NCBI GenBank assembly: GCA_014378485.1
Contig: JACMNO010000002.1
Coordinates: 159,815-223,814 of the forward strand
DNA length: 64,000 nt
From: Bacteroidia bacterium
GTDB lineage: Bacteria; Bacteroidota; Bacteroidia; B-17B0; Aurantibacillaceae
Direction of reading: 5' to 3'
The position numbers were made by a program, and so were the translations under genes. The notes beneath the pieces were generated by a model that saw only the letters and a program-made list of their open reading frames with translations, made no database searches and had not been told where the DNA came from. This document shows, piece after piece, positions 27,544-36,858 of this stretch. Numbering within the stretch: position 1 is the first letter of the stretch; every line of letters begins with the position of its first letter.

Positions 27544-28401
27544 GTGAAAAAAAATATTATCATATCCGCGATTTTGATCGCTTCATCGTTTATCACATTA
27601 AATTCCTGCAAGAAAAAAGCAGAAGATGCTGACGGTGAAACACAATCGGTAGTTGACAATTCAATTTGCGAACAGCAGTTTATGGCAATTGCACCGGTTG
27701 TAAATGAAAAAGGAATTAATCAGGCAGGTATTAAGAAAACAACTTCTTGCGATTCATGGACTATTCTTGGCGCAGTGAGCGGCACTAATACTCCAAATGT
27801 ATCATCCGATACAATTGTAAATGCAAATGGATATTATCAAAACGGCCCTGTAAGTTTTTTACTTGATTACGGGACAGGCTGTATCAGCTTTGATGGTTTA
27901 TCATTTAAATCAGGTATTATTAAAATAACCACTGCAAAACGATGGAGTGCCTTTAATAATATCGTTACTATTGAGCTTCAAACATACAAAGTAAATAATG
28001 TAACCTATACAGGGCAGGTAAGAATTTCCAAACCTGATTCTGTTACCTTCAGCATGGAGATAGTTAATGGCCATTGTACTAATGGTTCATGGAATATTGA
28101 TTATGCTGGAAATAAAACAATTAAACAAATGGCAGGATTTAATACAAAAAACAATGAATCGGATGATGTAATAGCTATTACAGGAAACTCTTCAGGGGTT
28201 AACCGCGAAGGAAAAGCATTTACAACAAACATTACAAGCGCTTTAACTAAAAAGTCTAATTGTAAATGGATTACATCAGGAACTTTGGATTTGACTCCTG
28301 AAGGTTTTAAAACAAGAACAGTTGATTATGGTGCAGGAAATTGTGACGATGATGCAACATACACTGTGAATGGTCAAACTATAGCATTTAAACTTAAGTA
28401 A
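27544..28401 (+). CDS. Hypothetical lipoprotein in the SiaABC cluster
   Basis: 285 aa from a GTG. Lipobox ends at Cys22 (ITLNSC) followed by KKKAED. The body shows no known domain; it contains two similar beta-rich segments (WTILGAVSGTNTP..., WNIDYAGNKTIKQMAG, WITSGTLDLTPEGF) and paired cysteines. The SiaB gene follows at once. An outer-membrane or periplasmic lipoprotein here could be a ligand-binding partner of the propeller sensor, but the sequence does not prove it. Confidence 0.75.
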   Translation: MKKNIIISAILIASSFITLNSCKKKAEDADGETQSVVDNSICEQQFMAIAPVVNEKGINQAGIKKTTSCDSWTILGAVSGTNTPNVSSDTIVNANGYYQNGPVSFLLDYGTGCISFDGLSFKSGIIKITTAKRWSAFNNIVTIELQTYKVNNVTYTGQVRISKPDSVTFSMEIVNGHCTNGSWNIDYAGNKTIKQMAGFNTKNNESDDVIAITGNSSGVNREGKAFTTNITSALTKKSNCKWITSGTLDLTPEGFKTRTVDYGAGNCDDDATYTVNGQTIAFKLK

Positions 28402-28422
28402 TTGGTACCACAATCATCACTT

Positions 28423-28977
28423 ATGATTGACGCATATAACATATACGACAATATGGACAGGAATAACATCCTGTTATCTTTTAAAGGTGATATCACTTCT
28501 GAATTACTGACATCAATTCTTCAGATTATGGAGAATAAGATGGATAACATGCAGGAAGAGCCAAAAACAAAAAAGAAAGTTTATAATGTTTTGGTGGAAT
28601 GCCTCCAGAATTTATATCACCATATGGACGATGCTACAGATGGAAAAGGTGATAAAAACCGAAGCGCAATTTTTATGATCTCAAAAAACAACGGATCATA
28701 CAATATCATAACCGGGAATTATATTTTAAACGAAAACATCCATGGCTTAAAATCACGCTTGGATGAAGTAAACGCCCTAAGCAAAGACCAATTGAAAGAC
28801 TATTATAAATCTGTTTTAAACAATGGCGAAATGTCTTTGAAAGGCGGAGGTGGATTAGGAATGATTGATATTGCAAGAAAAACTGGTGAAAAATTAGATT
28901 ATAATTTTTTGGAAATTGACAATAAAGTTTCTTTCTTTACACTAATAATAAAAGTAACACAACCACAATTAATATAA
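28423..28977 (+). CDS. siaB: SiaB family protein kinase (DUF6272)
   Basis: 184 aa from the ATG at 28423; the TTG at 28402 directly after the previous stop would add seven residues and is less likely. GHKL-like kinase of the SiaB type: N-terminal helical part, VYNVLVECLQNLYHHMD carrying the N-box-like Glu/Asn, and a glycine loop LKGGGGLGMIDIARKTG. In Pseudomonas, SiaB phosphorylates SiaC and the PP2C SiaA reverses it (family knowledge). Here it lies between the lipoprotein and SiaC genes, downstream of a PP2C sensor. Confidence 0.88.
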   Translation: MIDAYNIYDNMDRNNILLSFKGDITSELLTSILQIMENKMDNMQEEPKTKKKVYNVLVECLQNLYHHMDDATDGKGDKNRSAIFMISKNNGSYNIITGNYILNENIHGLKSRLDEVNALSKDQLKDYYKSVLNNGEMSLKGGGGLGMIDIARKTGEKLDYNFLEIDNKVSFFTLIIKVTQPQLI

Positions 28978-28988
28978 AATAAGTAACT

Positions 28989-29369
28989 ATGGAAAAATAC
29001 GCTATCGAAGGCACACCAAAAACACCAACAATATCATTTGATATTCAAAGCGGTGTATTAGAAATTAAAGGACGTTCAATCCCTGAAAATTCAATTGAAT
29101 TTTACAAACCTTTAGTGGATGCATTGGATAAGTACTCTTCTACCTCAAAACCTGCAACAACTGTGAATATTCAGTTAGAATATTTCAACACAAGTTCTTC
29201 TAAATGCATATTAGATGTATTTAAAAAGCTGGAAGCTATTCACAAAGGAGGAAGCGCGGTTACTATTAATTGGCATTATGAAGAAGATGATGAGGATATG
29301 TTAGAAGCAGGTGAAGATTACCAGGCAATCATCAATGTTCCTTTTAAAATGGTTCAGGTAGCTGAATAA
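28989..29369 (+). CDS. siaC: SiaC family regulatory phosphoprotein (DUF1987)
   Basis: 126 aa, acidic. DUF1987 features: PTISFDIQSGVLEIKGRSIP, then ENSIEFYKPLVDAL, and the phospho-acceptor region EYFNTSSSKCILDVFKKL, where a Ser/Thr in NTSSSK is the expected target of SiaB. In Pseudomonas, unphosphorylated SiaC activates the diguanylate cyclase SiaD. No GGDEF gene is present here, so the effector in this organism must be something else. Eleven nt after SiaB and closed by a strong terminator. Confidence 0.9.
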   Translation: MEKYAIEGTPKTPTISFDIQSGVLEIKGRSIPENSIEFYKPLVDALDKYSSTSKPATTVNIQLEYFNTSSSKCILDVFKKLEAIHKGGSAVTINWHYEEDDEDMLEAGEDYQAIINVPFKMVQVAE

Positions 29370-29392
29370 TCTTTAAAAACTTACATGTTTAT

Positions 29393-29419
29393 AAAACCCC
29401 GAAATAACGGGGTTTTTTT
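29393..29419 (+). terminator. Terminator after siaC
   Basis: ACCCCG / CGGGGT with 6-nt loop and seven Ts. Confidence 0.88.
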
Positions 29420-29442
29420 ATGCATTTTAACCATTTTTTTCT

Positions 29443-29450
29443 TAAATTTG
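29443..29450 (+). promoter_or_regulatory. -7 promoter element of the aldolase gene
   Basis: TAAATTTG, exact match to TAnnTTTG, 24 nt before the aldolase ATG at 29474. Confidence 0.5.
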
Positions 29451-29473
29451 TACCCTCAAAAAAGAAATTATTT

Positions 29474-30526
29474 ATGTCAAAAATAACCGATTTATTAGGA
29501 TCGCAAGCCGATAGTTTATTAAACCACACTTGCAAAACAATTTCTAAAAACGATATCTTAAATCCTAACGCTGATTTTATTGAGCAAACTTTTGTTTACA
29601 GTAACAGGAGTCCACAGGTATTAAGAAGTCTTTCGCAATTATATGGTAATGGAAGATTAGCCAATACAGGATATATGAGTATTTTGCCTGTAGATCAGGG
29701 AATTGAACATAGTGCAGGTGCATCCTTTGCTCCTAACCCAATTTATTTTGACAGTGAAAATATTGTAAAACTTGCTATTGAAGGGGGTTGTAACGCGGTT
29801 GCTTCCACTTATGGTGTATTAGGATCTGTTGCCCGCAAATACGCGCACAAAATCCCTTTCATCGTTAAAATCAATCATAACGAATTTATTTCTTACCCAA
29901 ACAAATTTGATCAGATCATGTTTGGAACAGTTGAAGATGCCTACAATATGGGTGCAGTTGCCATTGGAGCTACTATTTATTTTGGTTCCCCTGAATCAGG
30001 ACGCCAAATTGTAGAAGTTGCACAAGCCTTTGAACGCGCTCATCAGTTAGGTATGGCAACTATTTTATGGTGCTACACCCGAAACAATGCCTTTAAAAAA
30101 GATGGGGTTGATTATCATACCGCTGCTGATTTATCATCACAGGCAAATCATTTAGGAGTAACTATCCAGGCTGATATTATCAAACAAAAAATGTCTGATA
30201 AGAACGGTGGATACACCGCATTGAATTACGGAAAAACACATCCTAAAGTATATTCTGAATTAACAACAGATCATCCAATAGATCTTTGCCGTTACCAAGT
30301 AGCTAATTGTTATATGGGTAAAATTGGCTTAATCAATAGTGGTGGTGAAAGTAAAGGTGCATCCGATTTAGCTGAAGCGGTTACAACTGCTGTGATTAAT
30401 AAACGCGGTGGCGGCCAGGGTTTAATTTCAGGGCGTAAAGCATTTCAAAAACCAATGAAGGAAGGTGTTGAATTATTGAACCTCGTTCAGGATGTTTATT
30501 TGGACAAAACAATTACAATTGCTTAA
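29474..30526 (+). CDS. fbaB: Fructose-bisphosphate aldolase, class I (DhnA/FbaB type)
   Basis: 350 aa from the ATG at 29474; an upstream ATG at 29420 would run through the terminator and promoter and is rejected. Class I archaeal-type aldolase: [30 protein letters not shown] with the expected Schiff-base lysine region, and [16 protein letters not shown] phosphate binding. It cleaves fructose-1,6-bisphosphate in glycolysis or runs in reverse for gluconeogenesis. It sits directly before accD, a pairing common in Bacteroidota. Confidence 0.9.
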   Translation: MSKITDLLGSQADSLLNHTCKTISKNDILNPNADFIEQTFVYSNRSPQVLRSLSQLYGNGRLANTGYMSILPVDQGIEHSAGASFAPNPIYFDSENIVKLAIEGGCNAVASTYGVLGSVARKYAHKIPFIVKINHNEFISYPNKFDQIMFGTVEDAYNMGAVAIGATIYFGSPESGRQIVEVAQAFERAHQLGMATILWCYTRNNAFKKDGVDYHTAADLSSQANHLGVTIQADIIKQKMSDKNGGYTALNYGKTHPKVYSELTTDHPIDLCRYQVANCYMGKIGLINSGGESKGASDLAEAVTTAVINKRGGGQGLISGRKAFQKPMKEGVELLNLVQDVYLDKTITIA

Positions 30527-30594
30527 TAGTGTTTATGTTTAGTTTTATCGTTTAATAAAACAACTAAAAACTAATTACTTAAAATTTGAAATAA

Positions 30595-31440
30595 ATGGGT
30601 TGGTTTAAAAGATTAAAAGAAGGTATTACCACTACTACCGTCGAAAAAAGAGAAACACCTGAAGGCCTTTGGTATAAATGTCCTTCGTGTAAAAAAATAC
30701 ACACTGCTCAGGAACATAAAGCTCATCAGCATGTTTGTATTGATTGCGGTTACCATGAGAGGATCAACAGCGCAGAATATTTTGAAATTATTTTTGATGA
30801 AAATCAATTCACAGAGCTTCATGGAAATTTAGTGAGCGGTGATCCCTTAGAATTTACGGATACTAAAAAGTACGCTGACCGCTTAGTGGACACCATTAGA
30901 AAATCAGGCTTGAACGATGCCCTTAGAAGTGGTTATGGTAAAGTAAACGGAAATGATTTGGTTATTTGCTGTATGGATTTTGGATTTATCGGTGGATCAA
31001 TGGGAAGCGTAGTTGGAGAAAAAATATCCAGGTCCATTGATTTCTGCCTTAAAACAAAAACTCCTTTATTGATCATTTCCAAGTCAGGTGGTGCACGTAT
31101 GATGGAAGCTGCATTCTCTTTAATGCAGATGGCTAAAACAGCGGCAAAATTATCCTTAATGGATAAAGCGGGCATTCCTTACATCTCATTATGTACCGAT
31201 CCAACGACAGGTGGTGTTACGGCAAGTTATGCTATGCTTGGCGACTTAAACATTTCTGAACCGGGCGCTTTAATTGGCTTTGCGGGTCCACGTGTTGTAA
31301 AAGAAACCATTGGAAAAGACCTGCCAAAAGGATTTCAAACAGCGGAATTTGTTTTAGAACATGGTTTTTTGGATAAAATTATTCCAAGAACAGAACTGAA
31401 AAGCAAGTTGGGTATTCTGTTGCAGATGTTTAAAAACTAA
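30595..31440 (+). CDS. accD: Acetyl-CoA carboxylase carboxyltransferase subunit beta
   Basis: 281 aa, normal length. N-terminal zinc ribbon with Cys29, Cys32, Cys48 and Cys51 ([19 protein letters not shown]); carboxyltransferase core with [38 protein letters not shown] and [16 protein letters not shown]. With AccA it transfers the carboxyl group from biotin to acetyl-CoA to give malonyl-CoA, the first step of fatty-acid synthesis. AccA is not in the window. Convergent with the O-antigen ligase gene, 7 bp apart. Confidence 0.95.
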   Translation: MGWFKRLKEGITTTTVEKRETPEGLWYKCPSCKKIHTAQEHKAHQHVCIDCGYHERINSAEYFEIIFDENQFTELHGNLVSGDPLEFTDTKKYADRLVDTIRKSGLNDALRSGYGKVNGNDLVICCMDFGFIGGSMGSVVGEKISRSIDFCLKTKTPLLIISKSGGARMMEAAFSLMQMAKTAAKLSLMDKAGIPYISLCTDPTTGGVTASYAMLGDLNISEPGALIGFAGPRVVKETIGKDLPKGFQTAEFVLEHGFLDKIIPRTELKSKLGILLQMFKN

Positions 31441-31447
31441 TTTTCTT

Positions 31448-32899
31448 TTAGATTAGTTTCCCTTTGTTTTGACTGTCCTTATAATACACATCAATGCATA
31501 CCAGCATTGCGAGGAAGCCCCAAAAAGGCACGGAAGCTTTATCTGTATCCAGGAAGTTATTTAAAAACCCATGCACAAAGTAAGTACTCATACCCATTAA
31601 AAGGGTAATGGTTAAAACCTTAATGGATTTGTCTTTTACTGTATATACCAGTCGGTAACCTAAAAACATCACAGCTAATACCAGTGCAAAAACGATTAGG
31701 GCGCCTATTAATCCCTGCTCACTCAAAGGGCCAAGATATTCACTATGGGCATTTCCTTTATCTCCAAAGTTGGTCGAGATAACGGTTTTCATACTGCTTT
31801 TTTGAAATGGAGCATATAAAAACTGGTAAGTTCCAGGCCCATAACCAAAGACAGGCTTTTCTTCAAACATTCTAAGCGCACAACTCCATCGGTTTAAACG
31901 TTCTACATTTGAAACGTCAGTCGAAATATTTGTCATTGATTCGACATTGGCCATGATATCTCCATCAGAATCGGTATTGTTTCTACCTAATACCATAAGT
32001 ATTTCTGTTTGAAATGAAAAAAACAATATAAGAGCTCCAATTAAGGAAAACAATAACGTACGAAATTTAATTTTCAAGGCCAAAGTGACTAAAACTGCTA
32101 ATGAAACGGCCAGGCTCAACCAACCGGCCCGTGCGTACGAAATAATAATTGATGCCAGAAATATAGAAAGCAGGATAAAACAAAGGACCTTTATATAGAA
32201 TGTAATATTTTTCATAAATAAGATTCCCACCATCACCGGAATATACATTGCTAAGGCAGCGCCATAAGCGGTATGATCATTATAAAAAGGAGATACAATC
32301 CAATCCGCAATTTTTTCATCAAATGCATATGCGGAGTGCTTAATTGTTGTAATAATTGCAACAATGGATAATGCTACTGCATAAAATAATAAATGATAAA
32401 GTATGGTTTTTTGTTTTTTAAACAATTCGGTACATATAAAATAGCAGGAGGTTAAAAACCATATCCGCGAAAGGATGAATTTTACAGAAATGATAGGAAG
32501 TTCACTGGTGATGGTTGTTAAAAGCATCCAGGCTAGCTGAATAAATATAATGATCGTTATAGGATGTTTTAAAATACGTTTATCAGTAACCTGGCTATTC
32601 AATTCATTTAAAAAATAGATTATTGTAACACCAATCATCAGCGGTTCAGAGGGTAAGCTTAAGTTAAGTCCTTCTGTTAAACCCAGTTCTTTTAAACTAA
32701 TGGCAAGTGGTGTAGAAAAAACCATTAAATACATGATTTTTTCGATGCTGAAAATTGCCAGTAAAACTATTAAAATAATGAGAGGAAGCATATTAAAGAG
32801 ATAAAACATATCTCTTTTAAATAAAAGCACATAAGCATTAATTAGAATGTAACTAACAATGACAAAATAAAATACATAAGTATTTTTAAGCTTAAGCAA
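31448..32899 (-). CDS. O-antigen ligase/polymerase family membrane protein (Wzy_C)
   Basis: 483 aa from a TTG, overlapping the previous gene by 8 nt. About 11-12 membrane helices; a large periplasmic loop contains the Wzy_C landmark ALRMFEEKPVFGYGPGTYQF followed by GNAHSEYLGPLSEQGLIGAL, with the conserved His/Glu pair. It either polymerises surface glycan repeat units or ligates them to lipid A core. The flippase and two chain-length proteins upstream favour polymerase. Last gene of the minus-strand export operon. Confidence 0.85.
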   Translation of the reverse strand: MLKLKNTYVFYFVIVSYILINAYVLLFKRDMFYLFNMLPLIILIVLLAIFSIEKIMYLMVFSTPLAISLKELGLTEGLNLSLPSEPLMIGVTIIYFLNELNSQVTDKRILKHPITIIIFIQLAWMLLTTITSELPIISVKFILSRIWFLTSCYFICTELFKKQKTILYHLLFYAVALSIVAIITTIKHSAYAFDEKIADWIVSPFYNDHTAYGAALAMYIPVMVGILFMKNITFYIKVLCFILLSIFLASIIISYARAGWLSLAVSLAVLVTLALKIKFRTLLFSLIGALILFFSFQTEILMVLGRNNTDSDGDIMANVESMTNISTDVSNVERLNRWSCALRMFEEKPVFGYGPGTYQFLYAPFQKSSMKTVISTNFGDKGNAHSEYLGPLSEQGLIGALIVFALVLAVMFLGYRLVYTVKDKSIKVLTITLLMGMSTYFVHGFLNNFLDTDKASVPFWGFLAMLVCIDVYYKDSQNKGKLI

Positions 32900-33824
32900 T
32901 CTTTTGTTTTTTGATATTTAAAAACACAATGACGATACAAGCAATTAACAAAGAGGATAAAGTAATGATAGCCACCAGTAATGAACGGATAGGATAACAT
33001 TTGCTATCAGGCAAGGTTGGTCTGGAAACAACATTTGTAAAACTCACACTGTTTACGTAATCTAAATGGTATTTATCAATACTTATTCTTAATTCATTAT
33101 AGCTAATTATTTGACTCTTGATAACCGCTGTTAATCTTTCAAGCTCTGTTCTCTGAACTTTTAAACCTTCAATAGTTTTATTATTTGCTTCAGATAAAGC
33201 CGATTTACTTGATAATTCTTTAGAAAGGTATTTTGATTGGTTTTTAAAATCGAAAATATTAAATTCTTTATTAATTAAATTAATCATGTATTTTAATGAG
33301 TCAATTTTTTTTGCTGATAGCTTTAATTCCATTTCATTATTAATAATATATTCATAGAGTCTTTCTTTTTTAACAGATAAAATCAATTTGTTACCTTCTT
33401 CGATAATTCCCTGAACAATTTCCCTTGCCATCGCCGGTGATTGATCTTTTACTGAAATCTCAATGGATTCATATAAGGTGGCATTAATGCTTACTAATTC
33501 TTTATATTTTAAATTTAAAAAAGTTTCATGCCGGTAATCAGATGAATCGATATCATAATGTTCTAAAAGATGGAATCGTTTAGCAACCGCTTTTTTTACC
33601 TCTTCACTATTAAACCATTGTAATAATTGTTCAGTGTTTGACTCTTCGGAACTAGGACTCAAATTAACAGGATATACCACCGCATAGGATTTAAAAAGGG
33701 GTTTAATAACCTTAGGGGAGGATAAGAATATACCAGTTAGAATCGAAATGGCAGCAACAATAACCAGTTTTTTCCACTGAGGAGCAAGAATCGCAAGAAT
33801 ATCACTTGTTTTAAAATTTTCCAT
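32892..33824 (-). CDS. Wzz/chain-length-determinant-like protein (second copy)
   Basis: 310 aa from the ATG at 33824, which shares one base with the upstream stop (TAATG). A longer ORF extends 43 residues into the upstream gene and is rejected. Two membrane helices, near 20-40 (KLVIVAAISILTGIFLS) and at the C-terminus (SLLVAIITLSSLLIACIVIVF), flank a periplasmic coiled-coil domain, the Wzz/PCP1 layout. The proline-rich segment before the second helix (VVSRPTLPDSKCYPIR) is typical. Sets polymer length with the Wzy protein. Confidence 0.82.
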   Translation of the reverse strand: MENFKTSDILAILAPQWKKLVIVAAISILTGIFLSSPKVIKPLFKSYAVVYPVNLSPSSEESNTEQLLQWFNSEEVKKAVAKRFHLLEHYDIDSSDYRHETFLNLKYKELVSINATLYESIEISVKDQSPAMAREIVQGIIEEGNKLILSVKKERLYEYIINNEMELKLSAKKIDSLKYMINLINKEFNIFDFKNQSKYLSKELSSKSALSEANNKTIEGLKVQRTELERLTAVIKSQIISYNELRISIDKYHLDYVNSVSFTNVVSRPTLPDSKCYPIRSLLVAIITLSSLLIACIVIVFLNIKKQKIA

Positions 33825-34864
33825 TACTCTTGGTTTTGAGAATTTAAGTATAGTTTCATTTTTTTTTTGATATCTGCAAATCTTTCGGTAAACAAAAGAT
33901 ATAACAACGACAATACAAACGCTGAAATTGTTGAGACCAACACTACCAGCCACCTTATAGGTTTTTCTTTTTTTTCGTTCGGTGTAGCTTTATCCACAAC
34001 AAATTTAGATGGTAAACCTTTTTCGTAATTAATTAATGCTTCATCATACTTAAACTTAATTAAGGGATATTTTAACCTGTATTTTTTCAGATTGGCGTAA
34101 ACATCATCATAAGCAGTTCCGTATTTTTTAATTAAATCCAGTTTCTCCTGCAATTTTTTCTGTGCAGATTCATTTCCTTTTTCAATGGCTTTTGCCATAC
34201 TTCTTGTATATGCCGTGATTTCTTCTTTCGCATCAAGTACACCCAGTTCTTTAATTACCTGCAAACTATCTTCCAACTCATTAACCCGTAGGATCGTATT
34301 ATCATATTCTTCTTTTGTGATCTGTAATGCTTCTTTTGCCACTTCCCTTGTCATCCTGTGTTTTACAGAATCACCGTAAGCTATTATTGAATTGGCAATA
34401 TCAGCTGCGCGGTTTGCCACGTAATCATAAACATCCACTTTAATGGAAACAAAATTAGTTCGTTTAAAACTCACCATATCATCCCATTTTAATTTTAAAT
34501 AATGCTGGGAATAAACACTATTTTTTTCTATTTTCCAGTTTGTCCAAAGGTCATATTTATCTGCAACAAGTGTCCTTATTTCTGAAGAATTTAATATCTG
34601 AAGTAACTTCTCAGCATCATCTTCATCACCTATATCCATATAATCTTCCTGTGCCCCCTGGTTTTGCTCAATCAATAACTTTGAAACCGAAAATGTTCTA
34701 GACGGAAATATGATGGCCGTTGCTTTATACTGTGGGGATACCAAAAACGAAATAATAAGAGAAATTATCGCTGCAATTAAAGAGACAATAATCAATTTTT
34801 TTCGCCATATAAAAATTTTGACTAAAAGCTTAATTGATTCATTATTAAAATCATGTTGGTTCAT
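33824..34864 (-). CDS. Wzz/chain-length-determinant-like protein (first copy)
   Basis: 346 aa. Membrane helix near 25-47 (LIIVSLIAAIISLIISFLV), a periplasmic alpha/coiled-coil region with FPSRTFSVSKLLIEQNQ, and a second helix near 310-330 (WLVVLVSTISAFVLSLLYLLF). It is a paralogue of the next gene, though diverged. A -7 element sits 5 nt before the ATG, so the transcript is nearly leaderless. Two tandem Wzz genes may form a mixed ring or act on different polymers. Confidence 0.82.
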   Translation of the reverse strand: MNQHDFNNESIKLLVKIFIWRKKLIIVSLIAAIISLIISFLVSPQYKATAIIFPSRTFSVSKLLIEQNQGAQEDYMDIGDEDDAEKLLQILNSSEIRTLVADKYDLWTNWKIEKNSVYSQHYLKLKWDDMVSFKRTNFVSIKVDVYDYVANRAADIANSIIAYGDSVKHRMTREVAKEALQITKEEYDNTILRVNELEDSLQVIKELGVLDAKEEITAYTRSMAKAIEKGNESAQKKLQEKLDLIKKYGTAYDDVYANLKKYRLKYPLIKFKYDEALINYEKGLPSKFVVDKATPNEKKEKPIRWLVVLVSTISAFVLSLLYLLFTERFADIKKKMKLYLNSQNQE

Positions 34865-34868
34865 CCGC

Positions 34869-34876
34869 CAAATATA
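34869..34876 (-). promoter_or_regulatory. -7 promoter element of the first wzz gene
   Basis: TATATTTG on the minus strand, exact match to TAnnTTTG, ending 5 nt before the ATG. Confidence 0.5.
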
Positions 34877-34975
34877 CTATTTTAGTGTAAATATCATTAA
34901 TTTTTTAAAGGATTAATACGAAAAAAGCAAGAATTATGGTGCCAATAAAACACCCTTAAAGGTAATTGGATGAGC

Positions 34976-36418
34976 CTATTTATATTTAATAAATCTAAAA
35001 ATAGATTTAATATTTAATAAGCCGGATATGAATGCCCACGCGCCACAGAAAACAACCATAATGGCAAAATTAATCATCCAGTTCTGAGTAAATGAACGTG
35101 AGAAAATATTAAATATTATTATTCCTGCTATGAACACTGCCAATGCGATGAGTAACCTAACGTTAACTTTAAAATTAAATATTTTATACACAAAATATAT
35201 TTGAATTCCTGCTGTGAAGAACTGAGTAATTAAACTTGAAACGGCACTTCCCATCGCCTTATAATGTGGAATGAGTATAAAATTTAATACAAGGTTAATG
35301 CAAATTCCTATGATAGCCATTGTATTTAATTGTTTTAAATTACCATTAGCCGTTAATAAGGTTCCAAATATGTAGGTTATTGATACCGCGCTAAAACATA
35401 ACATCAGAATACTAAATTCAACAGATGAGTCGGTGACCCCATGATTGATGAGTGATGAGATCTCGGTGGAATAAAAAAAGCAACCAACCGATACAACCAA
35501 AGCAGGTGTAACCAATAATATGAATGATAATTTAACCAATTGTTCAACATTCTCATGATGCTTGAGCATCCTGCTAAAAACCGGGATCAATTGAATAGAA
35601 AACAGATATGCAATCATATTACCGGCCTCCAATAACCTGAACGCTTTGGCATAAATACCTGCCTGCTCAGCCCCAACACCGGCGGGCAAAAGTGCTCCAA
35701 GCATTACGCTATCCAAACGGTTATAAAAAGTCATTAACAGAACCAAAATAGCAAACGGAAAGCTTTGCTTCAGAATCATTAAACTAAAAGGCCAATTCCA
35801 CGTAAATTTAAAATGATTAGTTTTATAATACACGGTAATAAAAGCAATAACGGCCGTAAGAAGATACCCCAATGTCTGCGAATAAACAAAGGTCATGATG
35901 TCTATTTCAATACCAAACCAACGCAATAACAAACCAAGACATAAAAAAATCATGATCACCCTGTCTGCAACAGACACAAAACTATCCGTTTTAAACAAAT
36001 GCAGTCCCAATAAACTGGAACGCAAATATAGAATCATGCTTATTAAAAATTGGTTTACTGCGAGTATGGTAAGTAATTTCATGTACCTGAAATCATATCC
36101 GATTATAAACCCTAACAAAATGGTAACTATGAAATACACAAGGCCTAATACCAGTTTTAAAGAAAATAAGCTGCTGAAATGCTTGGTCAGTAAATGATTA
36201 TTTTGGGCAATATTCTTGTTATTAAATTGCGTAACTCCAAAATCCAGAATGATATTCAATAAAAAAGAAAAATTAAACAGAATGGCGTATTCACCATAGG
36301 AGGCGTTTCCAACGGCATTTTGAACGGCCGGTTCGATACCCAAGGGCCAAAATGGCTTAATTAATAAATTAAGAACAATTAAAAAGGCAATATTTGTGAC
36401 AAACTTCTTTTGTTGCAT
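34976..36418 (-). CDS. Polysaccharide flippase (Wzx / MATE-like)
   Basis: 480 aa, 12-14 membrane helices. N-terminus FLIVLNLLIKPFWPLGIEPA, then QNAVGNASYGEYAILFNFSF, and a middle segment FYNRLDSVMLGALLPAGVGA EQAGIYAKAF that fits the polysaccharide-biosynthesis/oligosaccharide-flippase family. It moves lipid-linked glycan units across the inner membrane. First gene of the export set; no glycosyltransferases accompany it, so the repeat-unit genes must lie elsewhere. Confidence 0.88.
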   Translation of the reverse strand: MQQKKFVTNIAFLIVLNLLIKPFWPLGIEPAVQNAVGNASYGEYAILFNFSFLLNIILDFGVTQFNNKNIAQNNHLLTKHFSSLFSLKLVLGLVYFIVTILLGFIIGYDFRYMKLLTILAVNQFLISMILYLRSSLLGLHLFKTDSFVSVADRVIMIFLCLGLLLRWFGIEIDIMTFVYSQTLGYLLTAVIAFITVYYKTNHFKFTWNWPFSLMILKQSFPFAILVLLMTFYNRLDSVMLGALLPAGVGAEQAGIYAKAFRLLEAGNMIAYLFSIQLIPVFSRMLKHHENVEQLVKLSFILLVTPALVVSVGCFFYSTEISSLINHGVTDSSVEFSILMLCFSAVSITYIFGTLLTANGNLKQLNTMAIIGICINLVLNFILIPHYKAMGSAVSSLITQFFTAGIQIYFVYKIFNFKVNVRLLIALAVFIAGIIIFNIFSRSFTQNWMINFAIMVVFCGAWAFISGLLNIKSIFRFIKYK

Positions 36419-36429
36419 AAGGCAAAGGG

Positions 36430-36437
36430 CAAATATA
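36430..36437 (-). promoter_or_regulatory. -7 promoter element of the flippase gene
   Basis: TATATTTG on the minus strand, 12 nt before the flippase ATG. Confidence 0.5.
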
Positions 36438-36516
36438 TTGTTTTTTTAATGTTTGAAAGCATTATTTTTTGCGCTTCACCGAGGCCGAATCTACTCTAAA
36501 TAAAATAAAAATTACA

Positions 36517-36858
36517 TTATAAAGCCAACTCATCCGTTGGATCCCAAAAATGTTTTATGAAATTAACAACCGTGTCGTTTTCTATTTGAATCTTTTCTTT
36601 TTCCAATAATTCCTGCATCAGAAAAGGAGTACTGAAATGATGCCTTCCGGTTAGCTGGCCATTTCTATTCAGCACCCTATGGGCTGGTACAGCTTCTTTT
36701 TGTGAATGAGCTGCATTCATTGCGTAACCCACAGCTCTAGATGAAGATTTAGCACCTAAATAATTGGCAATGGCCCCGTAACTGGTTACCCGTCCTTTAG
36801 GAATTAACCGTACTACCTGGTACACTTGTTCAAAAAAATCAGATTGTTTATTTTTCAT
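36517..36858 (-). CDS. Alkyltransferase-like (ATL) protein, MGMT family without the acceptor Cys
   Basis: 113 aa. DNA-binding domain of O6-alkylguanine transferases: VVRLIPKGRVTSYGAIANYL, SSSRAVGYAMNAA with the arginine finger, but PAHRVLNRNGQLTGRH where the alkyl-acceptor motif should read PCHR. The codon is GCC (Ala), so it cannot accept alkyl groups. ATL proteins bind bulky O6-alkylguanine and flag it for nucleotide excision repair. Its ATG overlaps the stop of the LuxE-like gene (ATGA), so the two are co-translated for no obvious reason. Confidence 0.9.
   Translation of the reverse strand: MKNKQSDFFEQVYQVVRLIPKGRVTSYGAIANYLGAKSSSRAVGYAMNAAHSQKEAVPAHRVLNRNGQLTGRHHFSTPFLMQELLEKEKIQIENDTVVNFIKHFWDPTDELAL

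Noticed and set aside
29420..29473. Longer N-terminus of the aldolase
   Set aside because: It would be encoded by the siaC terminator tail and the aldolase promoter, and does not match the family.
33825..33953. Longer N-terminus of the second Wzz protein
   Set aside because: It reads out of frame through the end of the first Wzz gene, while a coupled ATG lies at 33824.
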